44,642 bases of DNA, taken from contig NZ_JACIDT010000025.1 in assembly GCF_014196495.1 (NCBI RefSeq), positions 1 through 44,642 on the forward strand, given 5' to 3'. The notes below the pieces were generated by a model. It was not told the origin of the DNA. It was given only the letters and a program-made list of their open reading frames with translations, and did no database searches. The DNA is from Sphingobium jiangsuense (GTDB lineage Bacteria; Pseudomonadota; Alphaproteobacteria; Sphingomonadales; Sphingomonadaceae). The number at the start of each line of letters is the position of its first letter. Position 1 is the first letter of the stretch. Shown here piece after piece: positions 17,166 to 25,785 of this stretch. Made by a program: the position numbers and the translations under genes.

Positions 17166-17513
17166 TCACTTCCCCGCGAACATGAACGCAGCCGCGCCGA
17201 TCAGGCAGGCGAAGGCGCCGGCGTGGCGCCAGCCCAGCGGCTCCTTCAGCACCAGCACCATGAACAGGCCGAACACCGCCAGCGCGATCACCTCCTGCGC
17301 GATCTTGAGCTGGCCGCCGGACCAGCCCTGCGCATAGCCGATCCGGTTGGCGGGCACGGCAAGACAATATTCGACGAAGGCGATGGCCCAGCTGATGAGG
17401 ATCACCGTCATCAGCGGGCGCGCCATGCCCCCTTTCAGATGCCAGTACCAGGCGATCGTCATGAAGAAATTGGAAGCGATGAGCAGCAATATCGTCGGCA
17501 TGTCCCCTGCCAT
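17166..17513 (-). CDS. DMT family small membrane protein (DUF486)
   Basis: 115-residue inner-membrane protein with four predicted membrane helices (about 5-23, 32-50, 68-88, 96-114), matching DUF486 of the drug/metabolite transporter superfamily. Typical lines are ASNFFMTIAWYWHLK near the start and QEVIALAVFGLFMVLVLKEPL. Substrate unknown. I take ATG at 17513; an ATG 12 nt later is possible. It points against the ruv genes and sits between ruvC and ruvA. Confidence 0.85.
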   Translation of the reverse strand: MAGDMPTILLLIASNFFMTIAWYWHLKGGMARPLMTVILISWAIAFVEYCLAVPANRIGYAQGWSGGQLKIAQEVIALAVFGLFMVLVLKEPLGWRHAGAFACLIGAAAFMFAGK

Positions 17514-17648
17514 ATTGCGATCCGGCCGCGCCGCCAATCGCTTTCGCGCCTGCGCGCGCGGCGCATATTTTGCTTGGAAACGAAGGGTGAACATGGCTAA
17601 GGATCATCCCATGGTCCAGATCGCCCCCTTCCCTCCTCGCGGCATCCG

Positions 17649-18266
17649 ATGATCGCGCATCTCAAAGGGCTGCTCGCCAGCACCGGCCTCGACCATGCGG
17701 TGGTCGACGTGGGGGGCGTGGGCTATCTGTTCGGCGCCTCGACGCGGACGCTGGCGGCGCTCGGCCCGGTGGGCGAAGCGGTGACGGTGCATACCGAGAT
17801 GCTGGTGGCGGAGGATTTCATCCGCCTCGTCGGCTTCGCCAGCGCGGGCGAGCGGGACTGGTTCCGCCTGCTGACCGGCGTGCAGGGCGTGGGCGCGCGC
17901 GTGGCGCTCGCGATCTTGTCGGCGCTCGACGGGGCGGAATTGCACCGCGCCATCGCCACGCAGGACAAGGCGATGGTGGCACGCGCCAACGGCGTGGGCC
18001 CGAAACTGGCCGAGCGCATCGTGCGCGAGCTGAAGGACAAGACCGGCACCATCGCGGGCGGCACGGCCTTTGGAGGCGTTGGCGGCGCAGCGATCGCGGC
18101 GACGCCCGCGGGCGGCCTTGCCGCCGACGCGATCAGCGCGCTCGCCAGCCTCGGCTTCAAGCCCGCCGAAGCCTCTACGGCGGTGGCGGCGGCGGAAAGC
18201 GAGCTGGGCGACGGTGCCACCCTCGACGCGCTGGTCCGCCTTGCGCTGCGGAAGGCGGCGAAGTGA
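17649..18266 (+). CDS. ruvA: Holliday junction DNA helicase subunit RuvA
   Basis: Tetramer that binds the junction and loads RuvB. 205 residues in three domains: an OB fold (1-65, starting MIAHLKGLLAS), a helix-hairpin-helix region (LLTGVQGVGARVALAIL and ARANGVGPKLAERIVREL at about 72-130), a Gly/Ala-rich linker, and the C-terminal RuvB-binding domain (ADAISALASLGFKPAEASTAV). Ribosome site upstream is weak. parDE lies directly after it instead of ruvB. Confidence 0.97.
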   Translation: MIAHLKGLLASTGLDHAVVDVGGVGYLFGASTRTLAALGPVGEAVTVHTEMLVAEDFIRLVGFASAGERDWFRLLTGVQGVGARVALAILSALDGAELHRAIATQDKAMVARANGVGPKLAERIVRELKDKTGTIAGGTAFGGVGGAAIAATPAGGLAADAISALASLGFKPAEASTAVAAAESELGDGATLDALVRLALRKAAK

Positions 18267-18277
18267 TGCGCGAAATT

Positions 18278-18290
18278 CCATATTCTATGG
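18278..18290. promoter_or_regulatory. palindrome in the parD promoter, possible ParD operator
   Basis: CCATA-TTC-TATGG, a perfect 5-bp inverted repeat that overlaps the -35 box. CATATTC recurs at 18302-18308 next to the -10 box. ParD-type ribbon-helix-helix antitoxins usually bind such sites and repress their own operon; assignment here is inference. Confidence 0.4.
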
Positions 18291-18315
18291 ACAAATTCGT
18301 GCATATTCCTATAAT
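18288..18315 (+). promoter_or_regulatory. predicted parDE promoter
   Basis: TGGACA (18288-18293), 16-nt spacer, TATAAT (18310-18315). The expected start nucleotide coincides with the A of the parD ATG (18322), so the mRNA may lack a leader. Confidence 0.6.
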
Positions 18316-18321
18316 CCTGCC

Positions 18322-18579
18322 ATGTCCCAACTCAATATCTCCATTCCCCCCGCGCTCAAGAGCTGGATCGACAACCGCGTCACCGAAGGGCGGTACAGCA
18401 GCGCCAGCGACTATATCCGCGATCTCGTCCGGCGGGATCAGGATGCGTCGAAAGAGGAAATCCAATGGCTGCGCGGCCTGATCGCCGAAGGGCTGGCGTC
18501 GGGAGCGGTCGATGACGAACCGGAAGCCGTCATCGAAACCCTCATCGCCAAAAGGCGGGCGCAGCGAAAACCGGCTTAG
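18322..18579 (+). CDS. parD: ParD-type antitoxin
   Basis: 85-residue ribbon-helix-helix protein: MSQLNISIPPALKSWIDNRV (DNA-binding strand and first helix), EGRYSSASDYIRDLVRRDQ (second helix), then a long toxin-binding tail ending RRAQRKPA. Binds and neutralises the ParE toxin and probably represses its own promoter. There is no ribosome site before the ATG, but a near-consensus promoter ends 6 nt away. Located 55 nt after ruvA. The toxin gene overlaps its end by 68 nt. Confidence 0.88.
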   Translation: MSQLNISIPPALKSWIDNRVTEGRYSSASDYIRDLVRRDQDASKEEIQWLRGLIAEGLASGAVDDEPEAVIETLIAKRRAQRKPA

Positions 18580-18874
18580 GCTGACGAAGGCGGCCAGTGA
18601 GGATCTGGCCGCAATCGACGCCTACGGCGTCGAACGGTTCGGAGAGGATGCCGCGGACGAATATATACGCGGTTTTCACGAGGCGTTCGCCCTGTTGCGC
18701 GCCCATCCGCTGGCAGGCGCGGAACGGGCCGAATTGGGGCGGGCCATCCGCTGTTTCGTCCACATGCGGCATCGGCTGTTCTATCGCGTGACGGGGAATG
18801 AGGTGCTGGTCATACGCATCGTCCATCATGCGCAGGATGCAAGGGCCGCATTCCGGAAGGCGGGAGCAGAATGA
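18512..18874 (+). CDS. parE: ParE/RelE-type toxin
   Basis: Toxin of the ParE/RelE superfamily; classical ParE poisons DNA gyrase. Core sequence: RLTKAASEDLAAIDAYGVERFG, then EYIRGFHEAFALLRAHPLAG and VHMRHRLFYRVTGNEVLVIRIVHHAQD, all family hallmarks. I place the start at ATG 18512, preceded by GGGAG six nt upstream, giving 120 residues with a basic 20-residue N-terminal extension. A start closer to residue 24 (non-ATG) would match the usual ~97 residues. It ends 40 nt before ruvB, in the same direction. Confidence 0.85.
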   Translation: MTNRKPSSKPSSPKGGRSENRLRLTKAASEDLAAIDAYGVERFGEDAADEYIRGFHEAFALLRAHPLAGAERAELGRAIRCFVHMRHRLFYRVTGNEVLVIRIVHHAQDARAAFRKAGAE

Positions 18875-18914
18875 GGGATCGGGCAATGACAGGAACAGCC
18901 GGAAGCACGCACCG

Positions 18915-19940
18915 ATGACCGACGCCGACCGCCTTATCACGCCCGCCCGCCGGGGCGAGGATATGGATGCCGCGCTGCGGCCGAAGAGCCTTGAGGAGTT
19001 CATCGGGCAGAAGGGCGCGCGCGATAATCTGCGCATCTTCATCGAGGCCGCGAAGGGACGCGGCGAGGCGCTCGACCATGTGCTGTTCTTCGGTCCGCCC
19101 GGCCTCGGCAAGACGACGCTGGCGCAGATCGTCGCGAAGGAAATGGGCGTGGGCTTTCGCGCCACTTCCGGCCCGGTCATCGCCAAGGCGGGCGACCTCG
19201 CCGCGCTCCTCACCAATCTGGATGAGGGCGACGTGCTGTTCGTCGACGAAATCCACCGCCTCAATCCGGCGGTCGAGGAAATCCTCTACCCCGCGATGGA
19301 GGACCGCGCGCTCGACATCATGATCGGCGAGGGCCCCTCGGCGCGCTCGGTGCGGATCGACCTGCCGCAATTCACGCTGGTCGGCGCGACGACGCGGCAG
19401 GGGCTGCTGACGACGCCGCTGCGCGACCGCTTCGGCATTCCGGTGCGGCTGCAATTCTATACGGTGGACGAGCTGACGCTGGTGGTGACGCGCGCCGCGC
19501 GCCTGCTCGGCCTTGTCATGAGCGAGGACGGCGCGATCGAGGTCGCCCGCCGCTCGCGCGGCACGCCCCGCATCGCCGGACGGCTGCTGCGCCGGGTGCG
19601 CGATTTCGCCGATGTCGCGGGCGCCGCGACCGTCGATGCACGCATCGCCGATGCCGCGCTCAACCGGCTGGAGGTCGATGCGCTCGGCCTCGACGCGATG
19701 GACCGGCGCTATCTGATGATGATCGCGGATATCTACAAGGGCGGCCCGGTCGGCGTCGAAACGCTGGCCGCCGGGCTTTCCGAACCGCGCGACACAATAG
19801 AAGAGGTGATCGAGCCCTATCTGATCCAGCTCGGCCTGATCGCCCGCACGGCGCGGGGCCGCTGCCTCAACGCGGGCGGGTGGAAGCATCTGGGCCTCAA
19901 CCCGCCGCCCTCGGTGCAGGACGGGTTGTTCGATATCTGA
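18915..19940 (+). CDS. ruvB: Holliday junction branch migration ATPase RuvB
   Basis: Hexameric AAA+ motor that drives branch migration with RuvA. 341 residues: Walker A GPPGLGKT, Walker B VLFVDEIHR, sensor 1 LVGATTRQG, arginine finger LLTTPLRDRFG, then the C-terminal winged helix ending in SVQDGLFDI. Start ATG at 18915 opens MTDADRLITP as in the family. Separated from ruvA by parDE, so it is either read through from the toxin-antitoxin promoter or from ruvA. Confidence 0.97.
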   Translation: MTDADRLITPARRGEDMDAALRPKSLEEFIGQKGARDNLRIFIEAAKGRGEALDHVLFFGPPGLGKTTLAQIVAKEMGVGFRATSGPVIAKAGDLAALLTNLDEGDVLFVDEIHRLNPAVEEILYPAMEDRALDIMIGEGPSARSVRIDLPQFTLVGATTRQGLLTTPLRDRFGIPVRLQFYTVDELTLVVTRAARLLGLVMSEDGAIEVARRSRGTPRIAGRLLRRVRDFADVAGAATVDARIADAALNRLEVDALGLDAMDRRYLMMIADIYKGGPVGVETLAAGLSEPRDTIEEVIEPYLIQLGLIARTARGRCLNAGGWKHLGLNPPPSVQDGLFDI

Positions 19941-19997
19941 CGGGGCGGGCGGGCCTTTCCTTCGGGAAAGGTTCAAGTGAAAGCTGCCACTTCAACT

Positions 19998-20036
19998 CCG
20001 TTCGGGCTGGCTTGTCGAAGGGCTCAGGGCGAACGG
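19998..20036 (+). repeat. intergenic repeat family A, copy 3 (full length)
   Basis: Most complete copy: starts CCGTTCGGGCTGGC and ends GGGCTCAGGGCGAACGG. The 7-nt ends CCGTTCG and CGAACGG are inverted repeats. Confidence 0.75.
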
Positions 20037-20068
20037 TTCTTGATATCACCGTTTGTTTCAAGCCTGTC

Positions 20069-20142
20069 GCCCCAGCGCAGGCTGGGGCCGCAAGCCGTGT
20101 CGCGCGCCATCTCCACAGATGCCAGCCTGCGCTGCATGACGG
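20069..20142 (+). repeat. intergenic palindromic repeat family B, copy 4
   Basis: Left arm CCCCAGCGCAGGCTGGGG intact, right arm GCCAGCCTGCGCTGC short of two G compared with other copies. 32 nt after a family A copy. The only B copy in a tandem rather than convergent junction. Confidence 0.8.
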
Positions 20143-20203
20143 AGAAGGTCAGGGTCGAAAGCGACGAAACCGGCTTTAGTGACGTCAAGACGCATTTGGG
20201 GCT

Positions 20204-20232
20204 TTGCCAACGACTCGCCGGTCGTCTAGACA
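20204..20232 (+). promoter_or_regulatory. predicted promoter of the ybgC-tol-pal operon
   Basis: TTGCCA (20204-20209), 17-nt spacer, TAGACA (20227-20232). The start would fall within a nucleotide of the ybgC ATG (20240), so the message may be leaderless; an AAGGG segment sits too close to the ATG to be a normal ribosome site. Confidence 0.5.
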
Positions 20233-20239
20233 AGGGCCG

Positions 20240-20715
20240 ATGTCAGCGCCGCCGCCCCCATCCGACCTGCCAGCGCCTGCTTCCGGCCGTTTCGTCGGGG
20301 GCGTGCATCATTATCCCGTGCGCATCTTCTTCGAGGATACGGACGCGGGCGGCATCGTCTATCATGCCAATTATCTGCGCTATATGGAGCGCGCCCGGTC
20401 GGACATGCTGCGACTGATCGGCATCGACCAGCGCGGCGCGCTCGACGGCGGGGAGGGCGTCTATGCCGTCACCCGCCTCGCCATCGACTATCGCCTGCCC
20501 GCCAAGCTGGACGACGACCTGATCGTCACCAGCCGCGTCGCGCAGATTTCCGGCGCCACCGTCACTATGACGCAGGACATGGCGCGCGGCGCCGACCTGC
20601 TCACCCGCGCGGAGGTTCGCGTCGCCTTCCTGTCGCCCCAGGGCCGCCCCAAGCGGCAGCCCAAGCCCTGGGTCGCGCTGTTCACCCGCATTGCCCAAGG
20701 GGAAGATATCCACCC

Positions 20716-20719
<4 letters not shown>
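20240..20719 (+). CDS. ybgC: Tol-Pal associated acyl-CoA thioesterase
   Basis: 159-residue hot-dog fold thioesterase. Signature: PVRIFFEDTDAGGIVYHANYLRYMERARSDML, with the catalytic Asp in EDTDAGG and the following His in VYHANY. Acts on acyl-CoA or acyl-ACP and is linked to phospholipid supply at the cell envelope. First gene of the tol-pal cluster; its stop overlaps the tolQ start as ATGA. The first ~20 residues are a Pro/Ser-rich tail not shared by the family core. Confidence 0.93.
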
Positions 20720-21416
<697 letters not shown>

Positions 21417-21417
<1 letters not shown>

Positions 21418-21881
21418 TGGCGATGGGTCCCTCCCCCTCCGCCAAACGCGGCCGGCGGCGCCAGCCGATGGCGGACATCAACGTCACGCCGCTGGTCGAC
21501 GTGATGCTGGTGCTGCTCATCATCTTCATGGTGACGGCGCCGCTGCTGATCACCGGCGTGCCGGTGAAGCTGCCCGAAAACCGCGCCAAGGCGCTGGATG
21601 CGGAGGAAAAGCCGACGATCATCTCGCTCGACGCGCAGGGGCATCTGTTCCTCAACGAGACGGAGGTGACGGAGGACGAGCTGCCCGAAAGGCTCGACAC
21701 GCTGGCCGCCGCCCGCGCCGGGCTGGAAGCGCCGCAAATCTACCTGCGCGCCGACGAGGCGATCGATTATGGCCGCGTGTCGCGCGTGCTGGGCGAGTTG
21801 AACCGCGCGGGCCTCAACCGGGTCGCGCTGGTCAGCACGGCGGCGTCCGACGCGCCCTCCGTCAGCGGCGGTTCAGAATGA
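21417..21881 (+). CDS. tolR: Tol-Pal system protein TolR
   Basis: 154 residues, one membrane helix (about 24-44) with the essential Asp in NVTPLVDVMLVLLIIFMV, then a periplasmic ExbD-like domain. Forms the stator and proton path with TolQ. The N-terminus is basic and cytoplasmic. Start ATG shares its A with the tolQ stop. Confidence 0.97.
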
Positions 21882-21899
21882 AGCCCCTAGGCTGAGGCG

Positions 21900-22859
21900 A
21901 TGGAACGCGCGGATAAAATCGGTCTTGGCATCGCGAGCGCGGCCCATGTGCTGCTGTTCGCGGCGCTTTCCAGCAGTTGGGTGACGCCCAAGAAGATCAC
22001 GCTCGACACCAAGCCGATCGAGGTGTCGATCGCCGATGCCGTTGCCCTGCAATCGATGGCGCCCAAGCTGTCGCCCGAACCGCCGCCGCCCACGCCCGGC
22101 GAGGTCGAAGGCCCGCCCGAACAGGCGGCGCCCGCCCCGGCCGAAAGCGTCGCCCAGCCTGAGCCGCAGCCCGCCCCGCCGCCGCCTCCGGCCCCGACGC
22201 CGCGCCCCAAACCGGTCGAGCAGCCCGCGCCCAAGCCGACTCCCAAGCCCGTGCCGAAAAAGCCGGAACCGGCCAAGCCCAAGCCCGCGCCCAAGGCTCC
22301 GGCCAAGCCCGACACGAAGAAGCCCGAACCGGCCAGGACGCAGGCCAAGGCGCCGGCCAAGCCCGCCGCCACACCGAGCAACGCGAAGACCGCCAGCACC
22401 GCGACCGCCGCCGACAAGGGACAGGCCGCCAGATCCAGCGGATCGAAGCTGAAGCTCGACACCAGCGACTGGATGAAATCCGCCAGCCGCAGCACCTCGC
22501 CCGCCAGCAAGCCGAGCGAGGGCGCGACCGCGGCGGCGCTCGGCCCGGCGCAGAAAAGCGCGCTCGACGCGGAAATCCGCCGCCAGTTGAAACCGCATTG
22601 GAAGGCGCCGACCGGCGCCGATGTGGAATCGCTGCGCACCATCGTCAATGTGAAGCTGGCGCGCGACGGATCGGTCGTCGGCGCGCCGGAAATCGTCGAT
22701 ACGCTGGGCGTCACCGCCAGCAACCGCACGCAGGTGCGCCTGCATCAGGAACAGGCGGTGAAGGCGATCCGCCTTGCCGCCCCCTTCAACCTGCCCGCGC
22801 AATTCTATTCCAGCTGGCAGTTCCTTCAGCTCACCTTCGACAAGAGGCTCTCGCAATGA
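21900..22859 (+). CDS. tolA: TolA-like energy transducer with TonB-type C-terminus
   Basis: 319 residues: N-terminal membrane anchor (about 8-26), a long Pro/Lys/Ala-rich periplasm-spanning segment (50-190, full of KP and AP repeats), and a C-terminal TonB/TolA-like domain starting near 220 (SALDAEIRRQLKPHW). Transmits force from TolQR to TolB and Pal. Position between tolR and tolB is the main reason to call it TolA. Ends with an ATGA overlap to tolB. Typical for alphaproteobacteria, where TolA diverges strongly. Confidence 0.9.
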   Translation: MERADKIGLGIASAAHVLLFAALSSSWVTPKKITLDTKPIEVSIADAVALQSMAPKLSPEPPPPTPGEVEGPPEQAAPAPAESVAQPEPQPAPPPPPAPTPRPKPVEQPAPKPTPKPVPKKPEPAKPKPAPKAPAKPDTKKPEPARTQAKAPAKPAATPSNAKTASTATAADKGQAARSSGSKLKLDTSDWMKSASRSTSPASKPSEGATAAALGPAQKSALDAEIRRQLKPHWKAPTGADVESLRTIVNVKLARDGSVVGAPEIVDTLGVTASNRTQVRLHQEQAVKAIRLAAPFNLPAQFYSSWQFLQLTFDKRLSQ

Positions 22860-24205
22860 TCCGTATCGCACCGCTCAAGACCCGGATGACGGCGCTGCTC
22901 GGCCTGCTGTTCGCCGCGTCCGTCCTCCCCATGGCCGCCCATGCGCAGCTGTCCGTCGACGTTACCGACGACAGCGGCTCCAACGCGCTCAGGATCGCCG
23001 TGCCGTCGCTGCCGACCAGCCAGGTCGTCACGACGCCCGCCGGGACCACGCAGGAACTGGGGCAGAAGATCGCGCAGGTCATTGCCGACGACCTCAAGGG
23101 CTCCGGCCTGTTCGCGCCGTCCGGCCCGTCCGGCATGCGCGCCGTCTCGATGGCGGAGGTCACCGCGCCCAATTTCGGCAGCTGGTCGGGCTATGAGGCG
23201 CTGGTGCACGGCTTCGTCCGCTCGGCGGGCGGCGACAACGACATCACCGTGGGCTGCTATCTCTACGATGTCGCGCTGCAATCGGAACTGACGCGGCAGG
23301 GCTATGTCGTTTCCCCGCGCGACTGGCGCCGCGCCGCGCATAAATGCGCCGACGCCATCTATGCGCGTCTGTCGGGCGAAAGCCCGTTCTTCGACAGCCG
23401 CATCGCCTATATCGCGGAGAGCGGCCCCAAGGATCGCCGCGTCAAGCGCCTCGCCATCATGGACAGCGACGGCGCCAATCACCGCTTCATCACCAACGGC
23501 CAGTCGATCGCGCTGACCCCGCGCTTCTCGCCCGATTACGGCTCCATCCTCTATGTCAGCTATATCGGCGACCGGGTGCGCATCTTCGTCTACGACATCG
23601 GTACCGGCAAGCAGCGGCTCGTCACCGAAAGCCGCAACACCACCTTCGCGCCGCGCTGGTCGCCCGATGGCCGCTGGATCCTCTTCTCGATGGCAGTCGC
23701 GGGCAACACCGATATCTATCGCGTTCCCGCCAGCGGAGGCACGCCGACACGCCTCACCACCTCGCCGGGCATCGACGTGGGCGGCAGCTATTCGCCCGAC
23801 GGCACGAAGATCGTGTTCGAAAGCGACCGGTCCGGCAGCCAGCAAATCTATGTGATGAACGCGGACGGATCGAACCAGCGGCGCATCAGCCATGGCGGCG
23901 GCCGCTATGCGACGCCGGAATGGAGCCCGCGCGGCGACCTCATCGCCTTCACCAAGATCGCGGGCAATTTCCACATCGCGGTGATGACGCCCAATGGCGA
24001 CAATGAGCGCATCCTGACCAATGGCTGGCAGGACGAGGCGCCGACATGGTCGCCCAACGGCCGCGTGCTGCAATTCTTCCGCACCTCGCCCGGCCGCTCC
24101 GGCGCCAGCCAGATCTGGCAGGTCGACCTGACCGGGGTGAACGAGCGCCGCATCCCGACGCCGCTTTCCGGCTCCGACCCGGCCTGGGGTCCCTTGCTGC
24201 CCTGA
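22856..24205 (+). CDS. tolB: Tol-Pal system beta-propeller protein TolB
   Basis: Periplasmic protein that shuttles between Pal and TolA. 449 residues: Sec signal peptide ending AAHA (cleavage about residue 29), N-terminal alpha/beta domain to about 165, and a six-bladed propeller with repeats such as DGANHRFITNGQSIALTPRFSPD, TFAPRWSPDGRWILF, GSYSPDGTKIVFESDRSG and EWSPRGDLIAF. Start ATG at 22856 overlaps tolA. Confidence 0.97.
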   Translation: MIRIAPLKTRMTALLGLLFAASVLPMAAHAQLSVDVTDDSGSNALRIAVPSLPTSQVVTTPAGTTQELGQKIAQVIADDLKGSGLFAPSGPSGMRAVSMAEVTAPNFGSWSGYEALVHGFVRSAGGDNDITVGCYLYDVALQSELTRQGYVVSPRDWRRAAHKCADAIYARLSGESPFFDSRIAYIAESGPKDRRVKRLAIMDSDGANHRFITNGQSIALTPRFSPDYGSILYVSYIGDRVRIFVYDIGTGKQRLVTESRNTTFAPRWSPDGRWILFSMAVAGNTDIYRVPASGGTPTRLTTSPGIDVGGSYSPDGTKIVFESDRSGSQQIYVMNADGSNQRRISHGGGRYATPEWSPRGDLIAFTKIAGNFHIAVMTPNGDNERILTNGWQDEAPTWSPNGRVLQFFRTSPGRSGASQIWQVDLTGVNERRIPTPLSGSDPAWGPLLP

Positions 24206-24269
24206 TCGGCTTCCTGCCGATACCGCTGCCGTCTTCTGCCGTCGCCCCGCTTTCGGCGCGACGGCACGT

Positions 24270-24290
24270 TGACAACGGGCGCATTTGTCA
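24270..24290. promoter_or_regulatory. inverted repeat before pal
   Basis: TGACAA, 9-nt spacer, TTGTCA, ahead of the pal ribosome site. TTGACA (24269-24274) inside it could act as a -35 box but no matching -10 was found. Confidence 0.25.
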
Positions 24291-24326
24291 TCAGCCTCGC
24301 ATCTTACAGGAATAAGGAGAAATATC

Positions 24327-24833
24327 ATGACCCCAGTCACGCGTTCCCTGATGATCGCCACCGCTTTGATCGCGCTCTCCGCCTGTTCCAAAAAGGCGCC
24401 TCAGGAACTTCCCCCCGCTCCTGTCGATACTTCGCGTCCGGCCGAACCGACCGGCCCGACCGGTCCGGTCAAGGGCAGCCAGGAGGATTTCATCGCCAGC
24501 ATTTCTTCCGATCGCGTCTTCTTCGAGCTCGACGACTACGGGATCGACGCTCAGGATCAGGAAACCCTGCGCAGCCAGGCCCAGTGGCTGATGCAGAATC
24601 CCAATGTGCGCGTGACGATCGAGGGCCATTGCGACGAGCGTGGCACGCGCGAATATAACCTCGCGCTGGGCGAGCGCCGCGCCAATGCGGCGAAGAACTA
24701 TCTCGCCACGCTGGGGATCGACCCGTCGCGGATCAGCACCATCAGCTATGGCAAGGAACGGCCGGTGGCCATGGGTTCGGACGAATCCGCCTGGGCGCAG
24801 AACCGCCGTGCGGTGACGGTGACCGTGCAGTAA
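24327..24833 (+). CDS. pal: peptidoglycan-associated lipoprotein Pal
   Basis: Outer-membrane lipoprotein that holds the membrane to peptidoglycan. 168 residues: signal with LSAC lipobox (Cys about residue 21), a Pro-rich linker, then an OmpA-like domain with the peptidoglycan-binding segment VTIEGHCDERGTREYNLALGERRA and the closing AWAQNRRAVTV. Strong ribosome site AATAAGGAGAAA. 121 nt after tolB; the usual coiled-coil cpoB/ybgF gene does not follow. Confidence 0.97.
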   Translation: MTPVTRSLMIATALIALSACSKKAPQELPPAPVDTSRPAEPTGPTGPVKGSQEDFIASISSDRVFFELDDYGIDAQDQETLRSQAQWLMQNPNVRVTIEGHCDERGTREYNLALGERRANAAKNYLATLGIDPSRISTISYGKERPVAMGSDESAWAQNRRAVTVTVQ

Positions 24834-24888
24834 CCGCCCGGCCGGCACCCCGCCCAAGGGCGACGGCATTCGAAAAGGGCAAGGCGAC

Positions 24889-24928
24889 AAGGGCAAGGGT
24901 TGCAACAAAATGCAACACTTGCCCTTTT
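24889..24928 (+). terminator. terminator of the tol-pal operon
   Basis: Stem of 9 bp (AAGGGCAAG 24889-24897 with CTTGCCCTT 24918-24926), one mismatch, then 6 bp (GTTGCA/TGCAAC) closing on ACAAAA; followed by TT. A second AAAAGGGCAAG upstream (24873-24883) can pair with the same right arm over 11 bp. Confidence 0.75.
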
Positions 24929-24943
24929 GCCGTCATATACGGG

Positions 24944-24972
24944 CTGGCATCCCCCCGCCGTTCCGCTAGATA
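24944..24972 (+). promoter_or_regulatory. predicted promoter of the GST gene
   Basis: CTGGCA (24944-24949), 17-nt spacer, TAGATA (24967-24972). Expected start nucleotide is the A of the ATG at 24979, i.e. a leaderless message. Confidence 0.4.
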
Positions 24973-24978
24973 GAGGCC

Positions 24979-25650
24979 ATGTGGCGTCTCTATCAATTTC
25001 CGCTCTGCCCCTTTTCCCGCAAAGTCCGCCTGCTCCTTGGGGAAAAGGGCGTCGCCTATGATCTCATCCGCGAATCTCCGTGGGAAGGACAGGACGCGTT
25101 CCTCGACCTCAACCCCGCCGGGCAGACGCCGGTCATGGTCGAGGAGGAGAAGGGCGTCGTCCTGATCGACAGTCAGGCGATCTGCGAATATTTCGAGGAA
25201 ACGGTGGAGAAGCTGCCGCTCATCAACGGCAGCGCGGCCGGCCGCGCGGAAGTGCGGCGGCTGACCGCCTGGGCGGACCAGATCTTCTATCGCGACGTCG
25301 TCGCCCCGTTGCTGGAGGAGCGGATGAAGAAGCGCCTCGTCCACCGCGCGCCGCCCGATGGCGGCCGCCTGCGCGAGGCGATGCGCAACGCCAACACCCA
25401 TATGGATTATATGGACTATCTGCTCGACCACCGCAGCTGGCTGGCGGGCGGAACCATGAGCCTCGCCGATATTGCGGTCGCCGCGCAGCTTTCCGTCGCC
25501 GATTATCTGGGCGGCATCGACTGGGCCGGGCATGAGCCGGTCAAGCGCTGGTATTCCGCGCTCAAATCCCGCCCATCCTTCCGTCCGCTGCTGTCCGAGC
25601 GGATGGAAGTCATCATGCCCCCCGACTATTATGAAAAACCGGATTTCTAG
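24979..25650 (+). CDS. glutathione S-transferase family protein
   Basis: 223 residues. N-terminal thioredoxin-like domain with the CPFS motif (MWRLYQFPLCPFSRKVRLLL), then the cis-Pro loop NPAGQTPVMV and the glutathione-contacting DSQAICEYFEE; C-terminal all-helical domain with the N-capping segment GTMSLADIAVAAQL. The Cys/Ser start suggests a beta/omega-like class. Substrate not readable. Stands alone, with the 113-nt palindrome just past its stop. Confidence 0.88.
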   Translation: MWRLYQFPLCPFSRKVRLLLGEKGVAYDLIRESPWEGQDAFLDLNPAGQTPVMVEEEKGVVLIDSQAICEYFEETVEKLPLINGSAAGRAEVRRLTAWADQIFYRDVVAPLLEERMKKRLVHRAPPDGGRLREAMRNANTHMDYMDYLLDHRSWLAGGTMSLADIAVAAQLSVADYLGGIDWAGHEPVKRWYSALKSRPSFRPLLSERMEVIMPPDYYEKPDF

Positions 25651-25672
25651 GATCAGCCGTTTCCAGACCACG

Positions 25673-25785
25673 TAGGATCGATCGACATTCAGTTCAGGCG
25701 GAGCCGAAAAGCGTGATATTCGAGCACCGGAGCACAGAATAGCGCGATTTGCAGGCCCGCATGGGCTGAATGCCGACCGATCCTA
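25673..25785. repeat. 113-nt near-perfect palindrome with TA ends, MITE-like
   Basis: The ends are 20-nt inverted repeats (25673-25692 and 25766-25785) matching at 18 of 20 positions, beginning TAGGATCG and ending CGATCCTA. Pairing continues inward without changing register: of the 49 opposed positions from 25673 to 25721 I count 37 Watson-Crick and 3 G-T pairs, closing on a CCGG centre. The right end supplies the TAG stop of the convergent GGDEF gene. Could be a miniature inverted-repeat element inserted at a TA, or a bidirectional terminator. Confidence 0.8.
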
